Assembly (NCBI GenBank): GCA_027007005.1
Contig: JALTFO010000222.1
Coordinates: forward strand, 1 to 48,295
DNA length: 48,295 nucleotides
Reading direction: 5' to 3'
DNA from: Candidatus Bipolaricaulota bacterium
Lineage (GTDB): Bacteria > Bipolaricaulota > Bipolaricaulia > UBA7950 > UBA9294
Shown: positions 6,982-17,414 of the stretch, in pieces
How the letters are laid out: the number at the start of each line of letters is the position of its first letter
Position numbering within the stretch: position 1 is the stretch's first letter
Position numbers and translations under genes: made by a program
The notes under the pieces: generated by a model
Told to the model about the DNA's origin: nothing
Databases searched by the model: none
Seen by the model: only the letters and a program-made list of their open reading frames with translations

Positions 6982-9900
6982 ATGAATACTATTCGAGAAC
7001 TGTTTGCTAAGCCGATTGACCGGCAAATCGAGGAAGTCATCAAAGTCGACCAGGCTGATGAAGCTACCGTACGCGACGAGTTAGAGGAATACATCCTTAC
7101 CGAAGCGATTGGAGACCATTTCATCACCGTGTATAAAGCTTTTGCCGATGCTCCCGCCGAGCCTAACGAAGGCATCGGTATTTGGGTGTCAGGATTCTTC
7201 GGCTCTGGTAAGTCGTCGTTCGCAAAGATCCTGGGTTACACGGTCAGCAACCGCAAAGTGCTCGGCCAATCATCGAGCGGGATCATCAAGCAAAAAGCGC
7301 ATCATGAGTTGCCCGGTTCGCAAGCGGAGACGCTAGCGGCTTACTTAGATGTAATCAACGCGAAAATTCCAACTCATGCCATTATCTTCGATGTTTCTAT
7401 GGATCGCGGTGTACGCACTGCTAGCGAACGCATCACAGAGATCATGTACAAGGCTCTGTTACGGGAGCTCGGCTATGCTGAGGATTTCGACCTCGCTGAA
7501 CTGGAGATCAGCTTGGAGGCTGATGGGTTGCTCGACCAGTTCCGCCAGGAGTTTGAAGCGACCCACGGCAAACCTTGGGATAAAAGCCGCAAGCTCGTCA
7601 CTACCGCTTTCAATGAAGCCAGTGCGATAATGCACAAGCTTCGGCCGGATACATACAATTCTCCCGATTCGTGGGTTAAATCGCTCGGAAACGGAAAGGG
7701 TCGGGCGGACATAACCCCAAATCTGTTGGCGGAACGAGCCTTTGAACTTACGGCTAGACGCAAGCCGGGGCATGCCTTGATTTTCATCATCGATGAAGTA
7801 GGGCAGTACGTCTCCCGCAGTGTGGACAAGATGCTTGACCTCCAGGGCGTAGTACAAGCCTTCGGGCGCGAAGGCAAGAACCGTGTGAAACGAGGGGAAG
7901 CACCTGCCCCCTGCTGGATCGTGGTCACCTCACAGGAGAAGTTGAACGAGGTCGTGGACGCACTCGACTCCAAGAAAATCGAGCTTGCCCGCCTGCAGGA
8001 TCGTTTTCCTTACACGATCGACCTGAAGCAATCCGACATCTCCGAGATCACCAGCAAGCGGGTGCTCAAGAAGAAAGGAGAAGGAGAGCGGATCCTGAAG
8101 GATCTGTACGATCAACACGAAGGCCGCATTAAATCGCTCTGTGGCTTGGAGCGAACCGGTCGTAATGTCGAGATCGACAGGAAAAGCTTTATCGATCTTT
8201 ATCCCTATTTACCGTACCAGATTGACCTATCCATCGACATTGTCTCCGGCCTCCGCCTACGGCGCGGTGCCCAGCGGCATATCGGCGGGAGCAACCGGAC
8301 GATAATAAAGCAGGCACAGCAGATGCTGATCCATCCGCGGACCAAACTTGCCGATGCCCCCATCGGGAGCCTCGTTACGCTCGACTTGGTATATGAATTG
8401 CTCTCTGCCGGCGACCTACTTCCTACAGAAGTGACGCGTGAAGTGGATGAGGTTCCCGCTCGCTTGCCGAACGATGAGATGGCTCACAGAGTAGCTAAAG
8501 CAATCGCGTTGCTTGAAGTCGTGACCTATCTACCTCGTACGCCACATAACCTAGCCGTTGTCCTTCATCCACGGGTGGATGCCAACCCACTTTTGCAAGA
8601 GGTCGAAGCTGCTCTTGAGAAGCTGGTTGGGGCGCAGATTATTCGCGAGTCTGACGAGGGATACAAACTTTTAACGATCCAGGAAAAAAACTGGGACACG
8701 ACTAGGCGCGGGTTGGCTCCAAAGCCTGCTGACCGCAATCGCATCAAGAAAGAGTTGCTGAAAGAGATCTTCGCGGAGCCAGGCATACGTGGCTATAGGT
8801 ATCAAAACCGCAAGACGTTCCCTGTATCTTTGACTGTGGATGGAGAAGTAATCGAAAGTTCCGGCCAGATTCCGCTTGAACTTATGACCGCTGATGATCC
8901 TGGTGACTTTGATACGATCTGCGAAGAAGCTCGACGTGCAAGCAGTGAGAAACAAGATGAACTATTTTGGGCGCTTAGTCTTGATAACGAGCTCCATCGG
9001 CTCATGGCAGAACTGTATCGCTCTCGTGAGATGATCGCCAGGCACGAACGCCACGCCGCCCAAGGGAAGCTTTCCTCCGAGGAAGTTTCCTGCCTTGCCG
9101 ATGAAAAAGTGCGCCGCGATCGGGTACAGCGGAATCTACGCAGCAAGCTTACGGAAGCTGTAGCCTCAGGCGCCGGGTTCTTCCGCGGTGTGCGTAAAGA
9201 TGCATCCGCATTAGGGCAGAACATCACCGAAGTTTTCGCCAAGCTGCGCGATGAGGTCATCCCTGACCTATATCCCAAGTTTGAGCTCGGCAACCGACCG
9301 GTCAAGGGCGACGAAGCCGAAAATTTCCTTAAAGCTGCTAATCTAAATGGGCTACCAGCTATCTTTTATGAGCCTCCCGAGGGCCTTGACCTCGTCATCC
9401 GCCGATCTGGAAAGTTCGTGCCCAACCTTAATGCCGACATCTGCCGCGAGGTATTGGACTATCTAAAACGCGAACACTCCTACGGCAATAAGGTGACCGG
9501 CAAGACTTTGGAGGCCCACTTCAGCGGCCTCGGATACGCATGGGATAGGGACATATTGCGGCTGGTGCTCGCTGTCCTTCTGCGGGGCGGCGCCATAGAG
9601 GTTACCTACCAAGGGCGCAAGTATCGCAATCACAACGATCCGGCCTGTCGGCCGCCATTCACCAAGAACAACGCTTTTCGAGTTGCTTCATTTGCACCGC
9701 GTGAGGCACTCGACATGAAAATCCTCGCCGATGCTGCCAGGCGCTACGAGGAGATTACCGGCGATGAAGTGGATATCGAGGAAGAAGCGCTGGCGCAGAG
9801 CTTCAAAAAACTGACCGCTGATGACCGGGAGATGTTGCGACCACTGCGGGAACGGGTGAGGGCTGCGCAGCTTCCAGGTGTAGAAAGCCTTATGGAATTT

Positions 9901-10641
9901 CAGGAAACGATTGACGGGGTCCTGGAAATGCCCACTGACGATTGCGTGAAAACGCTCGCCGGCGAGGGCAAGAGCTACCAAGAGGCAAGATTGCGTATGC
10001 AAAGACTGAATGACGTGCTCACCGAGCAAAACCTGCGTTTGCTCCGCACAGCCCGCCGCGTCCTTGAGGTGAAATACCCGATACTGGAAGCACGTGATCC
10101 CTGCGAGGAGGTTATTCAAGCAGGATCGCAGCTCAAGGATGCACTGGAACATGAAACATTCTATCAGCAACTTGACGATCTCCAGCATGCTACCGATTTG
10201 CTTGCAAGACACTATCGGGATTTGTACAGCAAATTTCATGAAGAGCGGAGAGAGGTTTATGAGAAAGCCGTAGACAACATAAAAGGATTGCCGGAATGGT
10301 TGAATATCGAGGAGGCAAAACGTGAATCCCTCCTTTCTCCCCTCTCGGGCAAGATCTGCGAAACACTCGAGCTAGCGGATGACAAAGAAGCATGTAAGCA
10401 CTGTCGGGCCACAATCGCCCAGATGGAATCCGAGATCACTGCGGTCGGCACCATCAAAGCAAGCGTCATTCGCGAGTTACAGGAATTGGCTTCGCCGGAG
10501 AAGAAGGTCATTCACGTTCGTGTATCGGAAGTTCTCGGAAACGTCGTCGAGACTCCCGAAGACGTTGAGCAAGCCTTGGAACGGCTCAAGGAGCATCTGC
10601 TCAAGCTTTTAGCTGAAGACACCCGGATAATTCTTGAGTAG
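6982..10641 (+). CDS. brxC: BrxC, BREX P-loop ATPase
   Basis: The 1219-residue product is the large AAA-type ATPase of BREX (BrxC/PglY family), essential for defence and host methylation. A Walker A motif GFFGSGKSS lies near residues 71-79 and a Walker B ALIFIIDEVGQYV near 262-274. The N-terminal MNTIRELFAKPIDRQIEEV block is typical, and the C-terminal third is rich in charged helices. The length is usual for the family. The ATG at 6982 follows GAGGTGATGC. It is followed after 9 bases by the SIR2 gene rather than directly by pglX, so the SIR2-HerA pair is inserted at this junction. Confidence 0.95.
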   Translation: MNTIRELFAKPIDRQIEEVIKVDQADEATVRDELEEYILTEAIGDHFITVYKAFADAPAEPNEGIGIWVSGFFGSGKSSFAKILGYTVSNRKVLGQSSSGIIKQKAHHELPGSQAETLAAYLDVINAKIPTHAIIFDVSMDRGVRTASERITEIMYKALLRELGYAEDFDLAELEISLEADGLLDQFRQEFEATHGKPWDKSRKLVTTAFNEASAIMHKLRPDTYNSPDSWVKSLGNGKGRADITPNLLAERAFELTARRKPGHALIFIIDEVGQYVSRSVDKMLDLQGVVQAFGREGKNRVKRGEAPAPCWIVVTSQEKLNEVVDALDSKKIELARLQDRFPYTIDLKQSDISEITSKRVLKKKGEGERILKDLYDQHEGRIKSLCGLERTGRNVEIDRKSFIDLYPYLPYQIDLSIDIVSGLRLRRGAQRHIGGSNRTIIKQAQQMLIHPRTKLADAPIGSLVTLDLVYELLSAGDLLPTEVTREVDEVPARLPNDEMAHRVAKAIALLEVVTYLPRTPHNLAVVLHPRVDANPLLQEVEAALEKLVGAQIIRESDEGYKLLTIQEKNWDTTRRGLAPKPADRNRIKKELLKEIFAEPGIRGYRYQNRKTFPVSLTVDGEVIESSGQIPLELMTADDPGDFDTICEEARRASSEKQDELFWALSLDNELHRLMAELYRSREMIARHERHAAQGKLSSEEVSCLADEKVRRDRVQRNLRSKLTEAVASGAGFFRGVRKDASALGQNITEVFAKLRDEVIPDLYPKFELGNRPVKGDEAENFLKAANLNGLPAIFYEPPEGLDLVIRRSGKFVPNLNADICREVLDYLKREHSYGNKVTGKTLEAHFSGLGYAWDRDILRLVLAVLLRGGAIEVTYQGRKYRNHNDPACRPPFTKNNAFRVASFAPREALDMKILADAARRYEEITGDEVDIEEEALAQSFKKLTADDREMLRPLRERVRAAQLPGVESLMEFQETIDGVLEMPTDDCVKTLAGEGKSYQEARLRMQRLNDVLTEQNLRLLRTARRVLEVKYPILEARDPCEEVIQAGSQLKDALEHETFYQQLDDLQHATDLLARHYRDLYSKFHEERREVYEKAVDNIKGLPEWLNIEEAKRESLLSPLSGKICETLELADDKEACKHCRATIAQMESEITAVGTIKASVIRELQELASPEKKVIHVRVSEVLGNVVETPEDVEQALERLKEHLLKLLAEDTRIILE

Positions 10642-10650
10642 GAGAGGGGT

Positions 10651-11961
10651 ATGAAATTAACATGGAAGACTCACCTTTATAGAGCTGGTTCCAATATGGG
10701 AGCGTTCGACAGCACTCCCGAGGGCACAGAGAAATTACGTAAGAAGATTGAACCATGGCTTTCTGCCGTTTTTCAAAGTGAACATCTATCTCTCATGGTT
10801 GGAAACGGTTTTACACTAGGAATAGCAGATACAGTAGGCGTAACTGCTGCCGATATGAAACCACCTGACTTTCAAGGCAAGTACGCCGGGCGAATCAAGC
10901 AAGCTGCAAACGACGCTGCTGAGAAATCTAATCGCGGAGAGCCAAATTTCGAGGACTGTGTCCGTGTTGCCAATGAACTGCTGAGAGGGCTCGAAGTACT
11001 ACGCAATAAAGAAGACTCACAACAGTTGCGAGGTGAAATCAACAGGATACTTACTGGTTTCCTTCAGTTAATCCTTGAGTCAGAACGATCTATCCATGCT
11101 GCGTTCAGGGATGGTGATGGTAAGTGCCAGAATCTGCTCGTGTCTTTTCTTCTCAGTTTTGCGAGCAGGACTGCCTCCCGAGAGCGTCTTAACATATTCA
11201 CAACGAATTATGATCGATTGATTGAACATGGTTGTGACCTAGCAGGTCTGCACGTTGTAGACCGCTTTGTAGGGATATTAACACCAATCTTTCGCGCATC
11301 ACGACTCAACATAGATCTTCACTATAACCCGCCCGGTATCCGCGGCGAACCACGCTACTTAGAAGGGGTAATCCGGTTGTTCAAACTGCACGGATCGCTG
11401 GATTGGCGATTGGAAGGAAAGCAAATTAGACGATGTGGTATTCCTTTTGGTGCGCCGAAGGATCACTCTGACATCCCCGAAGAGCCGCTGGACTCGGTGA
11501 TGATTTATCCAAACGCGGCCAAGGATATGGAGACCTCCGAATACCCTTATGCCGAGCTCTTTCGGGATTTTGCTGCTGCAATTTGCCGGCCTAATTCTGC
11601 GCTAGTGACCTATGGCTACGGTTTTGGCGATAATCACATCAACCGCGTGATCCACAGTATGCTGACTATCCCCTCTACACACCTGGTTATTATCTCTTAC
11701 GACAGTTCTGGCGGACGCATCGAACGATTCTGCTTCAACGTAGGGCACGAAGCTCAAATTTCTCTCCTGATTGGGCCCCATTTCGGCAATCTGGCGGACC
11801 TGGTGGAGAACTACCTGCCTAAGCCGGCAATCGATCAAATCTCAATAAGAAAAACAAATTTGCAGAAAAGTCGCGAGCTCGACCCGACCAACGCATTCAA
11901 CAACGAGGGTAATGAACTGGAGACTAATCTGGGAAGTGAGGATAATGCAGACGCCTATTGA
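10651..11961 (+). CDS. SIR2-like NADase of a SIR2-HerA defence pair
   Basis: The 436-residue product has the SIR2_2-type fold signatures. These are LMVGNGFTLG (about 49-58), the NIFTTNYDRLIE block (about 180-191), KLHGSLDW (about 245-252) and TYGYGFGDNHINRVI (about 319-333). SIR2-like proteins of this class degrade NAD+ when a partner senses phage. Here the partner is the HerA ATPase gene directly downstream, overlapping by 17 bases, as in described Sir2-HerA systems. The start has GGAGAGGGGT upstream. The gene looks more AT-rich than brxC, which suggests a different origin. It lies between brxC and pglX, so it is transcribed with BREX. The catalytic Asn/His assignment is by eye. Confidence 0.85.
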   Translation: MKLTWKTHLYRAGSNMGAFDSTPEGTEKLRKKIEPWLSAVFQSEHLSLMVGNGFTLGIADTVGVTAADMKPPDFQGKYAGRIKQAANDAAEKSNRGEPNFEDCVRVANELLRGLEVLRNKEDSQQLRGEINRILTGFLQLILESERSIHAAFRDGDGKCQNLLVSFLLSFASRTASRERLNIFTTNYDRLIEHGCDLAGLHVVDRFVGILTPIFRASRLNIDLHYNPPGIRGEPRYLEGVIRLFKLHGSLDWRLEGKQIRRCGIPFGAPKDHSDIPEEPLDSVMIYPNAAKDMETSEYPYAELFRDFAAAICRPNSALVTYGYGFGDNHINRVIHSMLTIPSTHLVIISYDSSGGRIERFCFNVGHEAQISLLIGPHFGNLADLVENYLPKPAIDQISIRKTNLQKSRELDPTNAFNNEGNELETNLGSEDNADAY

Positions 11962-14101
11962 GCAAGTTGCTGCTCTGACCATCGGAACTGTCGAATCCGT
12001 GTCGCCGTCAGAAATACAAGTACTCCTGGCGATCGACGCCCCGCAGACCACTGCCCTAAATACGGGGGCGCCAACTGGTTTCCCCCGTATCAACGGCTAC
12101 GTCCTGATCCCCAATGAGACCGGCGCAGTAGTCGGCATGATTGTCTCACTGCGTGTCGAACGTTCGACTTTTCCTAAACGCACCGGTATGAAAGATTTCG
12201 GACTGATTGACTTACCCTTCCCATTACGTAAACTGGGGCTGACCCCGCTCGGGACACTCATTCAAGAGAAGGAAAAGGGATCGGAGACATATTACTACAA
12301 GCTTGAACGTGGCGTTGTGGCCTTTCCGTCTGTGGGTGACCCGGTTCTATTGCCGACTGTTGCGCAACTCAAGAGCATTATTGAAGCGTCAGAGCCAGCC
12401 GACCGGCGCGTTAGTATTGGTACCTCCCCGCTGGCTGCCGATGCACAGGTAACCGTTGACCCAAACAAGATTTTCGGACGTCACCTGGCAGTGCTGGGGA
12501 ATACCGGAAGTGGCAAGTCCTGTTCCGTCGCAGGCCTGATTCGCTGGTCGCTGAAGAAGGCTAGAGAGGAACGCCAGCGGCAAGGGCGAAATGACAGGGT
12601 CAATGCCAGGTTCATTATTCTCGATCCAAATGGTGAATACTCTTCAGCCTTTACCGATTTGTCGGATGTGCGCCGTTTTCGCGTTCCGCCAGTCAGTAAT
12701 GGTTTCGAGAAACTCGTGCTGCCGGCTTGGATGTGGAACAGCCAAGAATGGTCCGCCTTTACAGAGGCAAAGCCCGGAGTTCAAAGACCCCTACTGAAGC
12801 GTGCTTTGCGGGAACTGCGTGCCACTGATGTTGCGAAGGAAAGCAATTCTGAAGTAGCTCTGTATCTATCCCTGCAGAGTTACTATCGATCTTTAGTCGA
12901 CGACAAAAGTAAAGGTCCGACAGCTTACATGGCTAAGCCGGGAAAGAATGATTTCGGCCAGAAGCTACATGCTATAGGAGATAGCATCGAGGATTATTCT
13001 AAGAAGATCTCAGACCATGAGGAATGCCTCAAGAAACTGTCGGATCGGATTAAGGAAATCGCTGATTCAAAATACAAGACCTTTACGAACGATCAGAATG
13101 AGCAGGTAGAATACTATCAAGCTTTTACGACATCGGACGTTGAAGTTGCAATTGAAGCAATTGACAAAACGCTGGAGTACATACCGGCACCTCCTGAGAA
13201 TCTGGGAATCAATGAAGATTGCCCTATCCCATTCAAAGTGGAGGATTTCGCAATTCGAATTAAAGATCTTGCTTATGAACAGGGACAGATGCAATATGTA
13301 GACAGTCTACTGCTTCGCATAAAGATGCTTCTCTCCGACGAGCGTTTGAAGCCAGTGGTTTCTCCTGCAACTGATGTGGGGCTTTCTCAATGGCTCGATG
13401 AGTTCATAGGTAAGAACTTGGGCGACAATGGATGCATTTCGATAATAGACCTTTCTCTCATATCGTCCGATATTCTCCATACAGTCATTGCCGTGGTTGC
13501 CCGCATTGTCTTCGAGGCTGTTCAGCGCTATCGTCGTATCGAGCAGAAGGAACTACCAACGGTTCTGGTTCTGGAGGAGGCTCATACCTTCATCTACCGT
13601 GGCAGTGACCAAGAGGAAGGCAATCCCACTCCAGCCCAAATGTGCCGTCAAACATTTGAGCGTATTGCTCGAGAGGGGCGAAAGTTTGGGCTGGGACTGG
13701 TCTTATCGTCGCAACGGCCCTCGGAACTCTCGCCAACGGTGCTCGCCCAGTGCAATACCTTCTTATTGCACCGCATGGTAAACGACCGGGATCAGGAATT
13801 GGTTGGCAAACTCGTGCCGGATAACCTTGGTGGACTGCTTAAGGAGCTGCCCAGTCTCCCATCGCGACAGGCCATCCTACTTGGTTGGGCCGCTTCTGTT
13901 CCAACACTTGTAGAGATCACCGAATTGCCTGAAGAACAACGCCCGAAGTCGCCAGATCCGGAATTCTGGAAGGTCTGGACCGGCGAAGAAGAAAGATCAA
14001 TCGACTGGAAGAAAATCGCGGACGATTGGACCCACATAGAGAATGCGACTGGGACCCCGCCGAAGTCAACGGGAAAATCCGATGAGGAGGTGCCCTTTTG
14101 A
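11945..14101 (+). CDS. herA: HerA-like hexameric ATPase/helicase of the SIR2-HerA pair
   Basis: The 718-residue product has an N-terminal HAS-barrel-like domain (about 1-170), a Walker A GNTGSGKS at 185-192, a Walker B TVLVLEEAHTF near 537-547, and the SSQRPSELSP block near 588-597 typical of HerA/FtsK-like ATPases. A mid-region insert of about 150 residues (roughly 320-470) is rich in charged helices and could be a coiled coil. The ATG at 11945 follows AGTGAGG and lies inside the end of the SIR2 gene. Its stop overlaps the TTG start of pglX (TTGA). HerA is expected to oligomerise and assemble with SIR2. The ATPase motifs look intact. Confidence 0.9.
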   Translation: MQTPIEQVAALTIGTVESVSPSEIQVLLAIDAPQTTALNTGAPTGFPRINGYVLIPNETGAVVGMIVSLRVERSTFPKRTGMKDFGLIDLPFPLRKLGLTPLGTLIQEKEKGSETYYYKLERGVVAFPSVGDPVLLPTVAQLKSIIEASEPADRRVSIGTSPLAADAQVTVDPNKIFGRHLAVLGNTGSGKSCSVAGLIRWSLKKAREERQRQGRNDRVNARFIILDPNGEYSSAFTDLSDVRRFRVPPVSNGFEKLVLPAWMWNSQEWSAFTEAKPGVQRPLLKRALRELRATDVAKESNSEVALYLSLQSYYRSLVDDKSKGPTAYMAKPGKNDFGQKLHAIGDSIEDYSKKISDHEECLKKLSDRIKEIADSKYKTFTNDQNEQVEYYQAFTTSDVEVAIEAIDKTLEYIPAPPENLGINEDCPIPFKVEDFAIRIKDLAYEQGQMQYVDSLLLRIKMLLSDERLKPVVSPATDVGLSQWLDEFIGKNLGDNGCISIIDLSLISSDILHTVIAVVARIVFEAVQRYRRIEQKELPTVLVLEEAHTFIYRGSDQEEGNPTPAQMCRQTFERIAREGRKFGLGLVLSSQRPSELSPTVLAQCNTFLLHRMVNDRDQELVGKLVPDNLGGLLKELPSLPSRQAILLGWAASVPTLVEITELPEEQRPKSPDPEFWKVWTGEEERSIDWKKIADDWTHIENATGTPPKSTGKSDEEVPF

Positions 14102-17097
14102 TTCAGGCAGAAACCGGAGACGCTATCCGTGACGTAACACTCCAAGCTCGAAAGCTTCTGATGGAAGAAATCAGCGAGCAGCTCGAAGGGATTTATGGTT
14201 TGCTCCCAGACGGTAAATTCCGTCCCCGCGATCAGTATCCAGTTCTCACCGCCAGTCTCGAAGGGGCGGATACCCGCCGCCGCCTGGAAACGCTGCTTGC
14301 CGAGGAAAGGCGGGCCGGATTGCAGCCAGAGGAAGCGCGGGAAAAGCTGGTCAAAGAGGCTGCATTCACCTGGCTCAACAGATTTGTCGCCTTCAAGATG
14401 CTGGAGGCCCGCAAGCTTCTGCGGCAGACCATCACCAGAGGGCAAGACTCCAATGGCTTTAAGATGTGGCTCACCGAGCCGGGAAGTGAAGCCCATCTTG
14501 CCGACTATGAACGGGGCGATCTGCCTCAGGATGGACTTGGCGAGGGCCCCAGGCAACGGGCGTACCGGCGGTTTTTGTTAGCGCAGTGTGCGAAGCTGTC
14601 CCGCGAAGTGCGCGTTTTGTTCGACCCGGATTCCCTTCCCAGCCGGTTTTGCCCGCGACCAAAGGCACTCCGCAGCTTCATAGACATGCTGAACGTGGAA
14701 GAACTTACTGAAGCATGGCAGCCGGGCAATGAGGAGACGATCGGCTGGGTGTATCAAGGGTTTAACTCCGAGGAGCTTGAGAAAGCTTTCCGCGAGGTAC
14801 GAGTTTCCAAGAAGAAGTTTGAAGCCAAAGACATTCCTGCGGTCACCCAGCTATTCACTCCCAGGTGGATCGTCCGCTTCCTGGTCGAGAACACACTTGG
14901 ACGAATGTGGATCAATATGCATCCTGACTCGCAACTGGCCACCAGCCTCGAATACCTCGTCCCCTTGCAAAACCGGCGGGAGACTGGGCTCAAGTCGGTG
15001 CGCGATATCAGGTTGCTGGATCCAGCCTGCGGGACGATGCACTTCGGTCTGGTCGCTTTCGAGCTGTTCGTGGAGATGTACAGGGAGGAGATGGCGCATG
15101 CCGGCGAGCCGGGCTGGCCTGAGACTCCGCCTGTTGGATCCGAAGAGGAGATTCCTGCAACGATTATTGCCCGCAACATCCACGGTATTGACATCGACCT
15201 GCGCGCCGTCCAGCTATCCGCGCTTACGCTCTACCTCAAGGCAAAGACGGTCAATCCAGATGCCAACTTGACCGAGAGTCGGCTGGCATCCGCCGACATC
15301 CACATGCTGGACGGCGACCGACTGGGGCAATTTCTTGAACAAACCGATTTGAAATCTCGTCCGATCTACGGACGGGTGTTAAGAGCCCTGCAGGGGCGAT
15401 TGAAGGATTCCGAACAACTTGGCTCACTGCTAAGATTAGAACAAGAGATCACTTCTCTTATTGAACAGGAACGAGAACGGTTCGAACGTGAAGGCCGGCA
15501 GCCCGACCTTTACGGTTGGTCTAAGGTGCAATTTGAGAGCGAAGCGGGAAGGGAGGAATTTTGGAAAGTACTCGAAGATCAGATCATTCAGGAACTTCAC
15601 GATTTCGCCTATGATCAAGCCGATCGAGGCTATGACCATTCATTCTTCACCGGTGAGACAGCAAAAGGACTTCGCCTGTTGGAGCTGATGGCGCAGCGTT
15701 ACGATGTGGTTGTAACCAATCCTCCATACATGTCCGCAAGAAAGATGAACGCAAAGCTCAAGAAACTCATCGCTGGTGCCTATTCTGCTGCGAAAGGAGA
15801 CCTTTACGCCGCGTTCATCCAGCGGTGTATTGAATTTGCCGGTGAGACAGGCCGAGTGGGTATGCTCACGATGCATTCGTTCATGTTCATTACATCGTAT
15901 GAGAGGTTGCGCTCCGGAATCCGTGACCACCTGCGAATAGAAACACTTGTCCACACAGGACCGGCCCTTTTCGCAGTGGGAAATCCGGGAACGCTGCAGA
16001 CTGCCGCATACGTTCTCTGTCGCGAGGAGGATGAGAAGACCCGCAACGACTCGGTAGGAACCTACTTTCGGCTCGTGAAGGAGCCTGATAGTGAGGCGAA
16101 ACAAAGGCGGTTCGAGCAGGCCATAGACAACCTATGTGCCGGCCGGGACGATCCCATTGTCTACCGCTACCGTCAGGGTGACTTCGACGCCATTCCCGGC
16201 AGCCCGTGGGTGTATTGGATTACGCCGGGGTTGAGGAGGGTGTTTGAGACTTTTCCCAGGCTGGAGGAGATTGCGCAACCGCGCCAAGGGCTCGCCACAG
16301 CCGACAACTTTCGTTTCCTGCGCTATTGGTGGGAGCCGGGTATTGACCAGATCGGCTTCGGCTGTCGCAACACCGCAGAAGCGCAAGAGACCGGCCAACG
16401 CTGGTTTCCCTATATGAAAGGTGGATCCTATAAGAAATGGTATGGCAATCAATCATTTTGCATCAAGTATGGTAATAATGGATATGAATTGAAGGCCTGG
16501 GCCGATCCTTTATATGGCAATTCCGGCTGGTCTCGGATTATTAAGTCAGTAGACCATTATTTCCGCCGCGGGGTGACGTATAATGCTGTTACGTCAGGTG
16601 GTTTCTCAGCAAGATACATGCCTGAAGGTTTTCCTTTTGATCATGCTGGAAATTGCCTTTTCCCTGAAAAGTATGAGGCGATACTCGAACTGCTCGGATT
16701 GCTTAATTCCAGTTTTTCTAATCTGGTTTTGAAATTAGTCAATCCCACGATAAATTTCTATGTCGGTGACCTCGCCCGCCTGCCCATTCCAGATGCTTCT
16801 AGCGACAAGCTGCGCAGCCTGGTAGAGCAGGCCATCTCGCTTGCCAAAGCTGCCAGCGAGGAGGACGAGACCACCTGGGACTTCATCGCCCCGCCTGATT
16901 GGCCGGACGGTATCCAGAAGGTTGCCGAGCGTCACGCCCGCCTTGCCGAAATCGAGCGTGAAATCGATGAGGAAGTCTATCGCCTTTATGGTATATCAGA
17001 CGAAGACCGTCACGCCATCGAGAGGGAGCTTGCAGAAGCTGGGTCTCTCTCTTACAAACAGGAAGAACAAAGAGAACAAGAGGACGGAGTCACATGA
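14098..17097 (+). CDS. pglX: PglX, BREX adenine methyltransferase, N-terminal and catalytic part
   Basis: PglX methylates adenine at the BREX recognition site and marks host DNA. The 999-residue ORF has motif I LLDPACGTMHFG near residues 304-315 and motif IV VVTNPPYMS near 538-546, followed by target-recognition-like sequence. It starts with TTG, supported by GATGAGGAGG eight bases upstream and a TTGA overlap with herA. It ends just after IEREIDEEVYRLYGI, the point where normal PglX continues into a WISYAVG block. That block starts a separate ORF at 17821, beyond an MNT/HEPN pair. So this is the first part of a split PglX. The catalytic core is complete; activity would need the second polypeptide or tolerate its loss. 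Confidence 0.93.
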   Translation: MIQAETGDAIRDVTLQARKLLMEEISEQLEGIYGLLPDGKFRPRDQYPVLTASLEGADTRRRLETLLAEERRAGLQPEEAREKLVKEAAFTWLNRFVAFKMLEARKLLRQTITRGQDSNGFKMWLTEPGSEAHLADYERGDLPQDGLGEGPRQRAYRRFLLAQCAKLSREVRVLFDPDSLPSRFCPRPKALRSFIDMLNVEELTEAWQPGNEETIGWVYQGFNSEELEKAFREVRVSKKKFEAKDIPAVTQLFTPRWIVRFLVENTLGRMWINMHPDSQLATSLEYLVPLQNRRETGLKSVRDIRLLDPACGTMHFGLVAFELFVEMYREEMAHAGEPGWPETPPVGSEEEIPATIIARNIHGIDIDLRAVQLSALTLYLKAKTVNPDANLTESRLASADIHMLDGDRLGQFLEQTDLKSRPIYGRVLRALQGRLKDSEQLGSLLRLEQEITSLIEQERERFEREGRQPDLYGWSKVQFESEAGREEFWKVLEDQIIQELHDFAYDQADRGYDHSFFTGETAKGLRLLELMAQRYDVVVTNPPYMSARKMNAKLKKLIAGAYSAAKGDLYAAFIQRCIEFAGETGRVGMLTMHSFMFITSYERLRSGIRDHLRIETLVHTGPALFAVGNPGTLQTAAYVLCREEDEKTRNDSVGTYFRLVKEPDSEAKQRRFEQAIDNLCAGRDDPIVYRYRQGDFDAIPGSPWVYWITPGLRRVFETFPRLEEIAQPRQGLATADNFRFLRYWWEPGIDQIGFGCRNTAEAQETGQRWFPYMKGGSYKKWYGNQSFCIKYGNNGYELKAWADPLYGNSGWSRIIKSVDHYFRRGVTYNAVTSGGFSARYMPEGFPFDHAGNCLFPEKYEAILELLGLLNSSFSNLVLKLVNPTINFYVGDLARLPIPDASSDKLRSLVEQAISLAKAASEEDETTWDFIAPPDWPDGIQKVAERHARLAEIEREIDEEVYRLYGISDEDRHAIERELAEAGSLSYKQEEQREQEDGVT

Positions 17098-17414
17098 TGA
17101 ACGAGAAGGATAAGGGCCTGGCACAAGCGTTTGCGCATCGCGTTAGGGAGCTGTTCCCCGATGCAACTGTCTGGGTTTTCGGCTCCAGAGCAAGGGGTGA
17201 CGCAGTCCCAGAGTCGGATCTTGACTGCTTGATAGTCCTTGGTCAACCCACTAGACAGGCAGACATCGCTATCAGAGACATTGCTTGGGAAATTGGCTTT
17301 GAAGAGGGAATCATTATAACCACAGTGATTTTGGGTAAAGAGGAATTTGAGCGCGGTCCTATGTCACAGAGTACCCTTGTAGCAAATGTCCTTCGAGAAG
17401 GAACTTCGATATGA
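17094..17414 (+). CDS. MNT-type minimal nucleotidyltransferase (antitoxin-like)
   Basis: The 106-residue product is a minimal nucleotidyltransferase with the motif VFGSRARGDAVPESDLD (residues 28-44), that is, GS followed by DxD. MNT proteins paired with HEPN proteins form toxin-antitoxin modules in which the MNT modifies or neutralises the HEPN partner. It starts at the ATG at 17094, overlapping the pglX stop; an ATG directly after it at 17097 is better spaced from GGAG. It overlaps the HEPN gene by ATGA. Its position between the two pglX halves is unusual. Motif residues appear intact. Confidence 0.85.
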   Translation: MMNEKDKGLAQAFAHRVRELFPDATVWVFGSRARGDAVPESDLDCLIVLGQPTRQADIAIRDIAWEIGFEEGIIITTVILGKEEFERGPMSQSTLVANVLREGTSI